Positions 47,834 to 58,800 of a DNA stretch of 64,000 bases are shown here, piece after piece; within the stretch, counting starts at the first letter, position 1; each line of letters starts with the position of its first letter. Position numbers and translations under genes: made by a program. The DNA is from JAGVSZ01 sp019137045 (GTDB lineage: Bacteria > Pseudomonadota > Gammaproteobacteria > Burkholderiales > SG8-39). The notes below the pieces were generated by a model, which ran no database searches, was not told the origin of the DNA, and saw only the letters and a list, made by a program, of their open reading frames with translations. The stretch is taken from contig JAXMFT010000003.1 in assembly GCA_046347635.1 (NCBI GenBank), forward strand, positions 310,001-374,000. Reading direction: 5' to 3'.

Positions 47834-50800
47834 TCAGGCGTAGACGATTTCGACGTTCTCGGGCTGCAGCCAGTCGGCGAGCGCCGCGATCAGCCCGTCG
47901 TCCGGCGTCACCCGCCATTCGTCGCCGAGCCGCACCTCCGCGACCGCGGCGCCGCGCGCGTAGCGCACCTTCACCGGGCAGGGGCCGTTGCGGTAGGGCG
48001 CGAGCAGCTCGCGCAGCTTCGTGGCCGCCGCCGCGCTCGCGGCCGCGGCCTCCCCGTTCAGCGACAGCCGCAGCCCGCGCGCGAACTTCGCGCGCGCCGC
48101 GGCGAGGTCGTACAGCCGCTCGGCGACGACGCGGAAACCGCCGCTGAACTCGTCCTTCGCGACCTTGCCCTGCACGACGAGCGGGCGGTCCTCCTTGACG
48201 AGGTCCCGGTGCGCCTCCCAGACCTCGCTGTAGACCGACACCTCGAGCTGCGCCGCGCCGTCGTCGAGGAGCACGATCAGCATCTTCCCGCGCCGGGTGA
48301 TCGCGGTGCGCGCCGCGGCCACCATGCCGGCGAGGAGCTGCGCCTCGTTGCGCGGCTGGAGCTCGGCGAGCGTGCCGCGCAGGAACGGGGCGAACTCGCG
48401 CCGGAACGCCGCGAACGGGTGGCCCGAGAGGTAGAAGCCGAGCGCGGTCTTCTCCTCCGCGAGCCGCCGCTGCTCGTCCCAGCGCGGCGCGTCGACCAGC
48501 GCCGGGCGGTGGCGGGCGGCACCCTCCGCGTCGCCGAACAGGCTCACCTGCTGCGCGTCGCGCTCGCGCTGCTCGGCCGCCTCCAGCGCGATGCCGACCG
48601 AGGCGAGCAGCCGCGCGCGATGGTCATCGAGCCTGTCGAACGCGCCGGCGCGCACCAGCGCCTCGACCACGCGCCGGTTGACGATGCGCTTGTCGATGCG
48701 CTCGCAGAAGTCGAAGAGGCCGGCGAAGGGGCCGCCCGCGGCGCGCGCCTTCAGGACGGCGCCGATCGCCGACTCGCCGGTGCCCTTGATCGCGCCCAGG
48801 CCGTAGCGGATGGTGCGCCCGTCGACCGGCACGAAGCGGTACTCGCCCGCGTTGAGGTCCGGCGGCAGGATCGTCAGGCCGTTCGCGACCGCGTCGGCGT
48901 GCAGCTGCTGCACCTTGTCGGTGTCGGCCATCAGCGCGGACAGGTTGGCCGCCATGAACGCGGCGGCGTGGTGCACCTTCATGTACGCGGTCTGGTACGC
49001 GACCAGCGCGTACGCGGCGGCGTGCGACTTGTTGAAGCCGTACCCGGCGAACTTCTCCATCAGGTCGAAGAGCTCGTTCGCGCGCGCCTTCGGCACGCCG
49101 TTCTTCTCCGCCCCGGCCACGAACATGCCGCGCTGCGTGGCCATCTCCTCCGGGAGCTTCTTGCCCATCGCGCGCCGCAGCAGGTCGGCGGCGCCGAGCG
49201 AGTAGCCGCCGATCGCCTGCGCGATCTGCATCACCTGCTCCTGGTACACCATGATGCCGTAGGTCGGCGCGAGGATCGGCTCGAGCCGCGGGTCGAGGTA
49301 CGCGACGCGGCTGCGGCCGTGCTTGCGCTCGACGTAGTCCGGGATCAGGTCCATCGGCCCCGGCCGGAACAGCGCCACCAGCGCGATGATGTCCTCGAAG
49401 CGGTCGGGGCGCGCGCGCTTGAGCAGGTCGCGCATGCCGCGCGATTCGAACTGGAACACCGCGGTCGCGTTGGCCGCCGCGAACAGGCGGTAGGTGTCGC
49501 GGTCGTCGAGCGGGATCGACTCGAGCGCGAGCGTCGAGGCCGGGTCGAGCTGGCGCACGTAGCGCAGCGTCCAGTCGAGGATGGTGAGGGTGGTGAGCCC
49601 GAGGAAGTCGAACTTCACGAGCCCGATCGCCTCCACCCCCTTCATGTCGAGCTGCGACACCATCGCCTCGGAGCCCTGCGCGGCGTACAGCGGGCAGAAG
49701 TCGGTGAGCTTGCCGGGCGCGATCAGCACGCCGCCGGCGTGCATGCCGACGTTGCGCGTGAGGCCCTCGAGCTCGCCGGCGAGCGCGAGCAGCTCGCGCG
49801 TCTCCTCCTCCGCCTCCTCGCGCTCGGCCAGGCGCGGCTCCATCTCGCGCGCCATCTTCAGCGTGATCAGCTTGCCCGGCTGGAACGGGATCAGCTTCGC
49901 CAGCTCGTCGGCGCGGCTGTAGCTCCACTCGAGCACCCGCCCGACGTCGCGCACCACCGCCTTCGCCGCCATGGTGCCGAAGGTGGCGATCTGCGAGACC
50001 GACTCGGCCCCGTACTTGCGCTTCACGTAGTCGATCACGCGGTCGCGCCCGTCCTGGCAGAAGTCGATGTCGAAGTCGGGCATCGACACCCGCTCGGGGT
50101 TGAGGAAGCGCTCGAACAGGAGGTCGTAGCGCAGCGGGTCGAGGTCGGTGATGCCGAGCGAGTACGCGGCGAGCGAACCGGCGCCGGAGCCGCGCCCCGG
50201 CCCCACCGGCACCCCGTTCGACTTCGCCCAGTTGATGAAGTCGGCCACGATCAGGAAGTAGCCGGCGAAGCCCATCTGGATGATCGTCTTCGCCTCGAAC
50301 GCGAGCCGCTCGCGGTAGCGCGGCGACTGGCGCGCGCGCTCGTCCGCGTCGGGATAGAGCTGCGCGAGCCGCCCGCCGAGCCCCTGCTCCGCCGCGGCGA
50401 CGAGGTACTCGTCGAGGGTCACTCCCGGCGGGGTCGGGAACCGCGGCAGCCGCGACCTGCCGAGCTCGAGCACGAGGTTGCAGCGCTGCGCGATCTCGAC
50501 CGCGTTCGCGAGCGCCTCCGGCAGGTCGGCGAACGCGGCCGCCATCTCGGCCTGGGTCTTGAAGTACGACTCGGGCGTGAACGCGCGCGGGCGCCGCTGG
50601 TCGGCGAGGACGTAGCCCTCGGCGATGCACACGCGCGCCTCGTGCGCCTTGAACTCGTCGCGCCGCAGGAACTGCACCGGGTGCGTCGCGACGACCGGCA
50701 GCCCGGTGGCGCCCGCCAGCTCGACCGCGGCCGCGATGTACGCCTCGGTGTGCGGCGCGCCGGCGCGCTGGAGCTCGAGGTAGTACGCGCCCGGGAAGCT

Positions 50801-51283
50801 CGCGCCCCACTCGCGCGCGAGGCGCGCGGCAGCGGCGGGGTTGCCCTGCAGGAGCGCCGCGCCGACGTCGCCCGCCGCGGCGCCCGACAGCGCGATCAGG
50901 CCCTCGCCCCCGCCCGCCGCGAGCCACTCGCGCCGCAGCTCCGCGCGCCCGCGGTACTGGTTGTCGCGGTAGGCGCGGGTGAGCAGCTCGCTCAGCCGCA
51001 GGTAGCCGGCGTGCGAGCGCACGAGCAGCAGCAGGCGGTGCGGCTTGTCGCGTTCGGCCTCGTTGGTGATCCACACGTCGCAGCCGACGATCGGCTTCAC
51101 CCCGCGCTTGCGCGCGGCCTTGTAGAAGTCGACCATGCCGAAGACGTTGCCGAGGTCGGTGAGCGCGAGCGCCCCCATCGCGTCGGCGGCGGCGCACGCC
51201 ACCGCATCGTCCAGGCGCACGATGCCGTCGACGATCGAGTACTCGCTGTGCAGGCGGAGATGGACGAACGACGGCTGCGGCAT
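47834..51283 (-). CDS. dnaE: DNA polymerase III alpha subunit
   Basis: The replicative polymerase, 1149 residues. The N-terminal PHP domain starts VHLRLHSEYSIVDGIVRLDDAV. The catalytic palm includes NGVPVGPGRGSGAGSLAAYSLGITDLDPL and PDFDIDFCQDGRDRVIDYV with the catalytic Asp residues, and FNKSHAAAYALVAYQTAYMK is on the fingers. The C-terminus has the OB fold (MLIVLLDDGAAQLEVSVYSEVW) and a weak tau-binding tail. It appears to be a single-gene unit. Confidence 0.97.
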   Translation of the reverse strand: MPQPSFVHLRLHSEYSIVDGIVRLDDAVACAAADAMGALALTDLGNVFGMVDFYKAARKRGVKPIVGCDVWITNEAERDKPHRLLLLVRSHAGYLRLSELLTRAYRDNQYRGRAELRREWLAAGGGEGLIALSGAAAGDVGAALLQGNPAAAARLAREWGASFPGAYYLELQRAGAPHTEAYIAAAVELAGATGLPVVATHPVQFLRRDEFKAHEARVCIAEGYVLADQRRPRAFTPESYFKTQAEMAAAFADLPEALANAVEIAQRCNLVLELGRSRLPRFPTPPGVTLDEYLVAAAEQGLGGRLAQLYPDADERARQSPRYRERLAFEAKTIIQMGFAGYFLIVADFINWAKSNGVPVGPGRGSGAGSLAAYSLGITDLDPLRYDLLFERFLNPERVSMPDFDIDFCQDGRDRVIDYVKRKYGAESVSQIATFGTMAAKAVVRDVGRVLEWSYSRADELAKLIPFQPGKLITLKMAREMEPRLAEREEAEEETRELLALAGELEGLTRNVGMHAGGVLIAPGKLTDFCPLYAAQGSEAMVSQLDMKGVEAIGLVKFDFLGLTTLTILDWTLRYVRQLDPASTLALESIPLDDRDTYRLFAAANATAVFQFESRGMRDLLKRARPDRFEDIIALVALFRPGPMDLIPDYVERKHGRSRVAYLDPRLEPILAPTYGIMVYQEQVMQIAQAIGGYSLGAADLLRRAMGKKLPEEMATQRGMFVAGAEKNGVPKARANELFDLMEKFAGYGFNKSHAAAYALVAYQTAYMKVHHAAAFMAANLSALMADTDKVQQLHADAVANGLTILPPDLNAGEYRFVPVDGRTIRYGLGAIKGTGESAIGAVLKARAAGGPFAGLFDFCERIDKRIVNRRVVEALVRAGAFDRLDDHRARLLASVGIALEAAEQRERDAQQVSLFGDAEGAARHRPALVDAPRWDEQRRLAEEKTALGFYLSGHPFAAFRREFAPFLRGTLAELQPRNEAQLLAGMVAAARTAITRRGKMLIVLLDDGAAQLEVSVYSEVWEAHRDLVKEDRPLVVQGKVAKDEFSGGFRVVAERLYDLAAARAKFARGLRLSLNGEAAAASAAAATKLRELLAPYRNGPCPVKVRYARGAAVAEVRLGDEWRVTPDDGLIAALADWLQPENVEIVYA

Positions 51284-51394
51284 GGTCGTGCGGGGGAGGC
51301 GGGAATTCTAGCGCCGTTCCCCCTCGCGCCGCGATTGCCGGCGCGGCGCGCGTCGTGTACAAGTCGCCTGTCGCCCCCTCGCCCCCGCCCCGCC

Positions 51395-51874
51395 ATGCGC
51401 ATCGCTCCGCCGCTCCTCCTCGCCCTCGCCCTCGCCCTCGCCGCCGCCGGCGCCGCCGACGCGCAGAAGATCGGCCGCTACGTCTTCCCCGACGGGCGCG
51501 TCGTGTACTCCGACCAGCCGGTGCCCGGCGCGAGGCTCGCGAACGAGGTGGCGCCGCCCCCGCCGCCGGCCGCGCCGGCGGCCGAGGGCCGCAAGGCCCC
51601 TGCGCCGCCCCGCCCGGATGCGGGCGCCGCGCGCATCCAGCGCCGGGACCAGGCGGACGCCGAGATGCGCGCCGCGACCGAGGCGCTCGAGCGCGCGCGC
51701 GCGCAGCTCGCGGCGGGCGTCGAGCCCCTGCCGGGCGAGCGCACCGGCACGGCGAAGGGCGGCAGCCGCCTCAACGAGGCGTACGAGGCGCGGCAGGCCG
51801 CCAACCAGCAGGCGGTCGCGGACGCCGAGGCGCGCCTGCAGCGCGCCGTCGCGGCGCGCAACGCGGCGAACTAG
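51395..51874 (+). CDS. DUF4124 domain protein, exported
   Basis: 159 residues. A signal peptide (PPLLLALALALAAAGAADA) is followed by the DUF4124 motif KIGRYVFPDGRVVYSDQPVPGA, then a Pro-rich hinge and a charged coiled-coil-like helix (AEMRAATEALERARAQLA...EARLQRAVAARNAAN). DUF4124 proteins are periplasmic, common in Beta- and Gammaproteobacteria, and of unknown role. It follows dnaE divergently and precedes the EamA gene by 16 nt. Confidence 0.85.
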   Translation: MRIAPPLLLALALALAAAGAADAQKIGRYVFPDGRVVYSDQPVPGARLANEVAPPPPPAAPAAEGRKAPAPPRPDAGAARIQRRDQADAEMRAATEALERARAQLAAGVEPLPGERTGTAKGGSRLNEAYEARQAANQQAVADAEARLQRAVAARNAAN

Positions 51875-51890
51875 CGCGCCGCCGGCGCGT

Positions 51891-52811
51891 GTGAACCGCT
51901 CGCCGGGCGCGCCCGCGCACGCCGCGCCCGACGCGCGCGCCGCGCGCCTTCGCGTGCAGGCGACGCGGGCCCTCGCCGCGCTGCTCGTCGGCGCGTGCGC
52001 CATCGCGTTCGCCCCGATCTTCGTGCGCCTGTCCGAGACCGGCCCGACCGCGAGCGCGTTCTGGCGCGCGGCGCTGGCGGTGCCGCTCCTCTGGGGCTGG
52101 GCCGCCGCGGCCCCGCGCGCGCCGGGCGACGCCGCGGGCGCGCTCACGCTGCCGATGCTGCTCGCCGGGCTGTTCTTCGCCGGCGACCTCGCCTTCTGGC
52201 ACCTGACGATCGTGTTCACCTCGGTCGCGAACGCGACGCTGCTCGCCAACCTGGCGCCGATCTTCGTGACGGTCGGGGCGTGGGCGGTATTCGGCCAGCG
52301 CGTGACGCGGACCTTCCTGGCGGGCATGACGACCGCGCTGGCGGGCGCGTTCGTGCTGGTCGGCCCGAGCTTCGGTCTCGGAGAGCGGCACCTCCTCGGC
52401 GATGCGCTCGGCGTGGTGACCGCGGCCTTCTACGGCGCGTACATCCTCGCGGTGACGCACCTGCGCGAGGCGCGCTCCACCGCGCGCATCATGGCGGTGA
52501 GCACGACCGTGTGCGCGGCGGCGCTCCTGCCCTTTGCCGTCGCCTCGGGCGAGACGATGCTGCCGGTGACGGCGGCCGGGTGGCTCGTGCTCTGCGGGCT
52601 CGCGCTCGTGTGCCAGACCGCGGGCCAGGGACTGATCGCCTACGCGATGGCGCACCTGCCCGCGTCGTTCTCGTCGGTGAGCCTGCTCCTGCAGCCCGTG
52701 ATGGCGACGCTGTATGCGTGGGTCATCCTGGGCGAACGCGCGGGACCCGCGCAGTTCGCGGGCGGCGCGGTGATCCTGGCCGGGATCTGGCTCGCCCGCA
52801 GGGGCAGGTAG
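51891..52811 (+). CDS. EamA/DMT-superfamily transporter
   Basis: 306 residues with ten hydrophobic helices in two EamA halves. The first half starts ALAALLVGACAIAFAPIFVRLSETGPTASAFWRAALAVPLLW, the second LGDALGVVTAAFYGAYILAVTHLREARS, and the end has SLLLQPVMATLYAWVILGERAGPAQFAGGAVILAGIWLARRG, the DMT hallmark. It exports or imports small metabolites; the substrate is unknown. GTG 51891 is the first reasonable start. Confidence 0.87.
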   Translation: MNRSPGAPAHAAPDARAARLRVQATRALAALLVGACAIAFAPIFVRLSETGPTASAFWRAALAVPLLWGWAAAAPRAPGDAAGALTLPMLLAGLFFAGDLAFWHLTIVFTSVANATLLANLAPIFVTVGAWAVFGQRVTRTFLAGMTTALAGAFVLVGPSFGLGERHLLGDALGVVTAAFYGAYILAVTHLREARSTARIMAVSTTVCAAALLPFAVASGETMLPVTAAGWLVLCGLALVCQTAGQGLIAYAMAHLPASFSSVSLLLQPVMATLYAWVILGERAGPAQFAGGAVILAGIWLARRGR

Positions 52812-52814
52812 GGA

Positions 52815-55800
52815 TCAGAAGCAGCGGCCGAGCACGCGGCGCTGGCCGTCGCGCTCGAGCGCGAGGCAGTCGATGCGCGCGGCGCCGGCGACGCGCGACG
52901 CGACCGCGTCTTCGGCGTCGGCGCTGCGCTGCGTGGCGGTGACGAGCGCGTGGTCGGCGGGCGGAACGCCCTGCCCCACGACGAGGCGCCCGTCCACGAA
53001 CGTGATCGTGTAGTTGGGCGACGACACGCCCGCGGGAACGATCGGATAGGTGCCGACCGGCGAGAGCACCGTCGCCGGCGAGGTGATCGACAGCGCGCCG
53101 CTCAGATCCCCCAGCGACTGCCCGAGCTTGAACCCGGTCGCGCTGGCGGTGAACGGGGGATTGGGTTCGCCGTAGCGGCGTGCCGCATCGTTCGCCGTGA
53201 TGGTGAGCGGGGCCGGCGCGATCACCAGCTGTCCGTTCACGAGGCTGATCGTGTAGTTCGAGTTGGCGCCGCTCGCGACGTTGATGGCGTAGGTGCCGGC
53301 GTTCGACGCGATCGTCGCCGGCGTGGTCAGCGTGACGCCCGGGATCGCCGCCGGCGTGTCGCCGTTCGCGAGGCCGGCAAACGTCGCGGTGAGCGGCGGG
53401 TTCGCATCGCCGTACAGCCGCGCCTTGCCATCGGCGCTGATCGTGAGCGGCGCGGGGGTGATCACGAGCTGGCCGTTCACGAACGTGATGCTGTAGTTCG
53501 GGTTGTTCGCGTTGGTCACCGTGCCCTGCGTGATCGCGTACGGGCCGCCGGCGACCGTCTCGCCCGCCGCGCGCACCGGCGCGCCGGCGAGCACGTCGCC
53601 GTTGACCGTCGGCGCGGCGAAGGTGAGCGCCGGGTCCGGCTGGCCGTAGACCTTGGTCTGGTTGTCCGCGGTGACGACGATCGGCCGCGGCGTGACGGTG
53701 AGCACGCCGTCGGCGAACGTGATCGTGTAGTTCGAGGCCGACCCCGAGCCGAAGTTGGCCGCGGTCGGCGTGAGCGCGTACGGTCCGACGCCGGAAGCGA
53801 CCGTCGCCGGGCTGGTGACGCTGACGTTGGTGATCGCGTCGGCGCCCGCGAGCGAGCCCGCGGTGATCGTGTACGGCCCGGTCGCGGGGTTCGGGTCGCC
53901 GTAGGGGCGCGACTGGTTGTTCGCCTGCACGGTGATCGCGCGCGGGCCGATGGTGAGCTGGCCGTTCTGGAGCGTGATCGCGTAGTTCGCCGCGGAGCCG
54001 ACGGAGAAGTTCGCGCCGGTATTCGCGAGCACCCAGACGCTGCCCGCCGGCGAGGTCGGCAGCGCCGGGCTCGTCACGTTCACCGAGCCGATCGCGTCGG
54101 CGCCCACGAGCGTGCCCGCGGTGATCGTGAACGGGCCGGTGGCCGGGTTCGGGTCGCCGTAGGCGCGGCTCTGGTCGTTCGCCTGCACCGAGATCGGGCG
54201 CGGCGTGATCGTGAGCGCGGTCGCGTTGCCCGGCGCCTGCACGAAGCCGTAGCCGATGTCCGAGACGAGCCCCGAGCCGTTGATCGCCGCGGTGCCGACC
54301 GGCGTCGTCGCGACCGCGGGCGAGGTGAAAGCGAGCGTGCCGCTGTAGGCGTCGGCCGCGACGTCGCCGTTGACCAGGCCGCCGACCGCACCGGTGAAGG
54401 CCGGGTTCGGGTCGCCGTACGCGCGGCTCGCCGCGTTTGCGGTGTAGGTGAGCAGCGGCTGGTACCGGTAGACGTTGTGATTGCCGGTCGCCGGCACCGT
54501 CGCGCCGCACGGGCCGCCGAAGGTGCAGTTGTAGAGATTCGGCTTCGCGCCGCCGGGCACCGGGATCGTGCCGGTGTTCGTGGCCGGGCTGAACGAGTAG
54601 GTCAGCCAGCGCCCCGCCGGGGCCGACGGGCCGAACGCCCCGAAGTGAATGTCGTCGCCGCTCGCGAGCGTCACGTCGCCCGCGGTCGAGGCGACGTTGC
54701 CGGCGAGCGTGAGGTCGTTCCCCGCGCCGAGCGCGGTCTGGATCAGCACGTTCCCCGTCGCGTTGACCGGTCCCACGGTCAGCGCGTTGGCGTCGATGAT
54801 CGACGTGGCGGCGCTGCTGGCGACGGTCACGGTGTTGAAGTTGTTCCCGGCGTTCGTGAGCGTGACCGCCCCTGCGCCGCCGGTGATCGCGGTCGCCCCG
54901 GTGATCACGGCCGGGCCGGACTGGGTGATGTCGCCGCCGGTGCTGGCGAGGGTCATCGACGCCGCGCTGGTCGCGGGCAGCGCGATCCCGTTCCCGGTGA
55001 CGTTGAGCGCGTTGAGCGGGAGCGTGTTGCCGATCGCGCCGCCGAAGGCGACCGCACCGGTCCCGGCGTTCACCGTGAGGTTGCGGGCCGCACCCGACGA
55101 ATTCACCGTGCCGTTGAAGGTCGCGGCGCCGCCCGCGCCGCCGCCGCCCGCGCCGGCGGAGGTGATCGTCCGGTTCGCCGGCAGCAGCACGTTGCCGTCG
55201 AGCGTGATGGCCGCGCCGTTCCCCGGCGTTCCGGCCCCGGTGCGCGCGCCGCCCGCGGCGGCGAGGTTTCCGTTCAGCGTGATGGTGGGCGTGCCGTCGG
55301 TCGCGTCGAGCAGGATCGTGCCGGCGTTGCCGCCCGCCTGGTTCGCGCCCGCGCCGGCGCCGCCGCTCGTCGTGACCGCGGCGACCGTCACGTCGGCGCC
55401 GGTGACCGACACCGCGCCGCCGCCGAGCCCGGCGCTGTTGATGCCCGCGCCCCCGCTCGTCGTGATCGCGCCGGTCGTGGTCGTCCCGGTCGCGGCGAGC
55501 GTCACCGTCCCGCCGGCCGCCTTCGTGTTCCCCTGCGTCGTGATTGCATTTGCGGCGATGTTGCCGCCGGTCGCGCTCAGCGTGATGCTGCCGGCCGTCC
55601 CGCCGGTGCCCGTGCCGGTCGCCGCGCCGGCGCGCGCGGTCAGCGTGCCGCCGCCGTTGATCGCGATGCCCCCGGCGGTCGCAGTGAGCGCGATCGTCCC
55701 GGCATCGCCGCCGTTCCGGTTGGCGGAGACGGCGTTCGACCCGCTCGCGGTGATCGCGCGCGTCGCGACCGAAGCGCCCGTGATCGTGACCGCACCGCCG

Positions 55801-58800
55801 CTCCGCCCGGCTGCGTTCGTCGCGGCGGTGCCGCCGGAGGCGGTGATGGTGTTGTTGACCGCCACGGCGCCGGCGCCGGTGATCGACACGGCGCCGGCGT
55901 CCTGGCCGCGGCCGCCGGTGGTGGTGATCGTGCTCGCGACGGTGACGTTCCCGCCCGTGCCGTTGACGGTTACCGCGCCCCCGCTGCCGCCGTTGCCGGT
56001 CCCCACCGAATTGCCGCCGATCGTCGAGACCGCCCCGTTCAGCGTCGCGCCCGTGCCCGTGACCGAGATCGCGCCGCCGCTGCCGCCGGCATTGCCTGCG
56101 CCGTTGCCCGTCGAGCCGCGCGCCGTCAGCGCGCGCGTGGTCACCGCCCCGCCGGTCGCTGCGATGGTGATGTTCCCGGCGTCGCGGCCCGCGGTGCCCG
56201 TCGTCGCGGCGCCGCCGCTCGTCGCGATCGTCTTGTTGCCCGCGCCCGCGATGCTGATGTCGCCCGCCGCGCTGATGTCGACGCTGCCGCCGTTCTGGCC
56301 GCTGCCGCCGCTCGCGTTGATGAGCGTTGCGAGGTTCGCCGCGGTGGTCCCGACCGACCCCGCGCCGGCGTCGATGTCCACCGTCCCACCCGTGCCGCCG
56401 GCCGCGCCGGCGGTCGAGTTCCCGCCGCGCACGTCGATGAGTCCGTTGAGCGTCACGGCCGTGGCGCCGGCGCCCGTCTTGGTGAGGTTCACCGTGCCGC
56501 CGGTGCCCCCTGCCCCCGTTGCAGCCGCGCTACCGAGCGCCGTGATCGCGCGCACGCCGACCGTCCCGCCGCTCACGTTGACCGTGCCGGCGTTCTGTCC
56601 GGCGCTGCCGGTCTCGGCCGCGCCGCCGCTCGCCGTGATCGTGCCGGCGAGGTTCACCGTTCCGGTCGTGCCGCTCGACACGGTGACCGTACCCGCATCC
56701 TGCCCGCGCCCGCCGCTGACGTTGATCGTCCCCGCGGCGACGCTCGCGACCGTGCCGGTCGTCCCGGTGGCCGTCACCGCGCCCCCGCTGCCGCCGTTGC
56801 CGGTGCCCACCGAGTTGCCGCCGATCGCCGAGACCGCTCCGTTCAGCGCCGCGCCGACGCCCGATACCGAGATCGTCCCGCCGCTGCCGCCCGCGTGGTT
56901 GCCGGGGCCAACGCCCGCCGATCCGTTCGCGCTCAGCGCGCGCGTGGTGACCGTCCCGCCAGTGGACGCGATGGTGATGTTCCCGGCATCGCGCCCCGCG
57001 GTACCCGTCGCCGCGGCGCCGCCGCTCGTCGCGATCGTCTTGTTGCCCGCGCCCGCGATGCTGATGCTGCCCGCCGCGCTGATGTCGACGCTGCCGCCGT
57101 TCTGGCCGCGGCCGCCGCTCGCGTTGATCAGCGTTCCGAGGTTCGCCGCGGTCGTGGCCACCGTACCGGCGCCTGCGTCCACGTCCACCGTCCCGCCGGT
57201 GCCGCCGGTCGCGCCGTTCGTCGAGTCGCCGCCGCGCACGTCGATCAGGCCGTTCAGCGTCACCGCGGTCGCGGCCGCGCCGGTCTTGGTGAGGTTGACG
57301 GTGCCGCCGTTGCCGCCCGCAAAGCCCCCCGCCGCGCCATTGCTGCCGCGCGCGGTGATCGCGCCGACCGTGACGGTCCCGCCGGACACGCTGACGGTGC
57401 CGCCCGCATTACCGGCGCTGCCGGCCGCCGCCGCGCCGCCGCTCGCCGTGATCGCGCCGGTGACGTTCACGGCGCCCGTCGGCTGGGCGGTGAGCGTGAC
57501 GTTCCCGCCCGTGCGCCCGGCGAGGCCGGCCGTGCTGATCGCGCCGGCCCCACCGACGTTCGCGCCCGTGGCCGTGAAGCTTCCCCCGCGGGTGGTCACC
57601 GCGCCGCCGACCACGGCGTTGCCGGCGCCCGAGCTGTCGGCGTCGGCGGTCAGGACGACGCTCAGCGCACCGACGTTGACGTTGTTCGCGGCGCTGATCG
57701 TCGCCCCGGTGGTGTCGATGTTGTTGTGCGCCTGGAGCGTGAGCGTCGCCGGCGCGCTCCCGACGGTCGTCTTGCTGACGTTGGCGCCGGCCTGGAAGGT
57801 GATGTTGCCCGCCTGCGTGTTGGCGCCGCTCGTCGTCGTGGCGACGGTGACGTTCTGCCCCGCGTTCAGCGCGTTGTTGATGAGGTTGACGCCGAGCTGC
57901 GCGCCGTCGTTCGTGCTCGCCCAGCTCGGCCCGGCCGCGCACCCCGACAGGTTGGTGCACGTGCCGGCCGCATTGACGATCAGGATGTTGTTGGGGTCGA
58001 TCAGCCATTCGCCGCCGCGGCCCGCGGGCGCAGTGGCGTCCGGGGTGCGCAGCACGTCGAGGTGCTGCCGGCCCGAGGTCTCGATGAAGCCGCCGTCGCC
58101 GCCCTGCGGCCCGCCGCGCGCGCTGAGGCTGCCGTAGATGCGCGCCGCCTCGTCCGCGTAGGCGATCACCGTGCCGCCGTCGCCGCGCGCCGTCGCGCTC
58201 GCGTCGACCGTCGCGTCCGCGCCGATGTAGAGCGCGCGGCTGTTGGGCAGCGGCCCTGCGCCCTGCCGACTGCCGCCGATGTGCACCGTCCCGCCGCCGC
58301 TTGCGCCCGAAGCGTCGACCGCGGCGTCGCCGGCGAGGCCGACCCGCGCGCCGAGCAGCTGCACGTCGCCGCCCTTGCCGGCCGCGCCGCTCGCCTCGAT
58401 CCGGCCCTCCGCGAACAGCGTCCCCTGCTCGGCCTGCACCGTGACGCTGCCGCCTTGCGGGCCCTTCGCGCTCACGACGCTGGTCGCCGCGAGCGTGACG
58501 TCGCGCGACGCTTTCAGCACCACGTTGCCGGCGGCGTTGACGGTCGCGCCGTCCGCGCTGACCGTCCCCGCGTTCCGGATCGCCGCACCGTAGATCCCCG
58601 CGAAGCCGGACTCGGCGATGAGCCGGCCGACGTTGAGCGCCTCGCCCCCGGCCTGCAACTGCACGCGCAGGTGCGGGTTGGCCGCGGAGACGAGCTCGAC
58701 GCTCTTCCCGGCCGCGAGCAGGATGTCGCCGTTCGGCGCGGTGATCACGCCGTGGTTCTCGACCGTCGGCGCGACCAGGTAGACCGGCCCCCCGGAATGC

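Noticed and set aside
48209..51394. A long plus-strand frame opposite dnaE
   Set aside because: GC-rich antisense shadow; dnaE on the minus strand is complete with catalytic motifs. Only its 3' end (from 51395) is a real DUF4124 gene.
55960..57300. CRISPR-like repeat array
   Set aside because: The repeats are coding, long (about 807 bp) and in frame with the adhesin; there are no short repeats with unique spacers.
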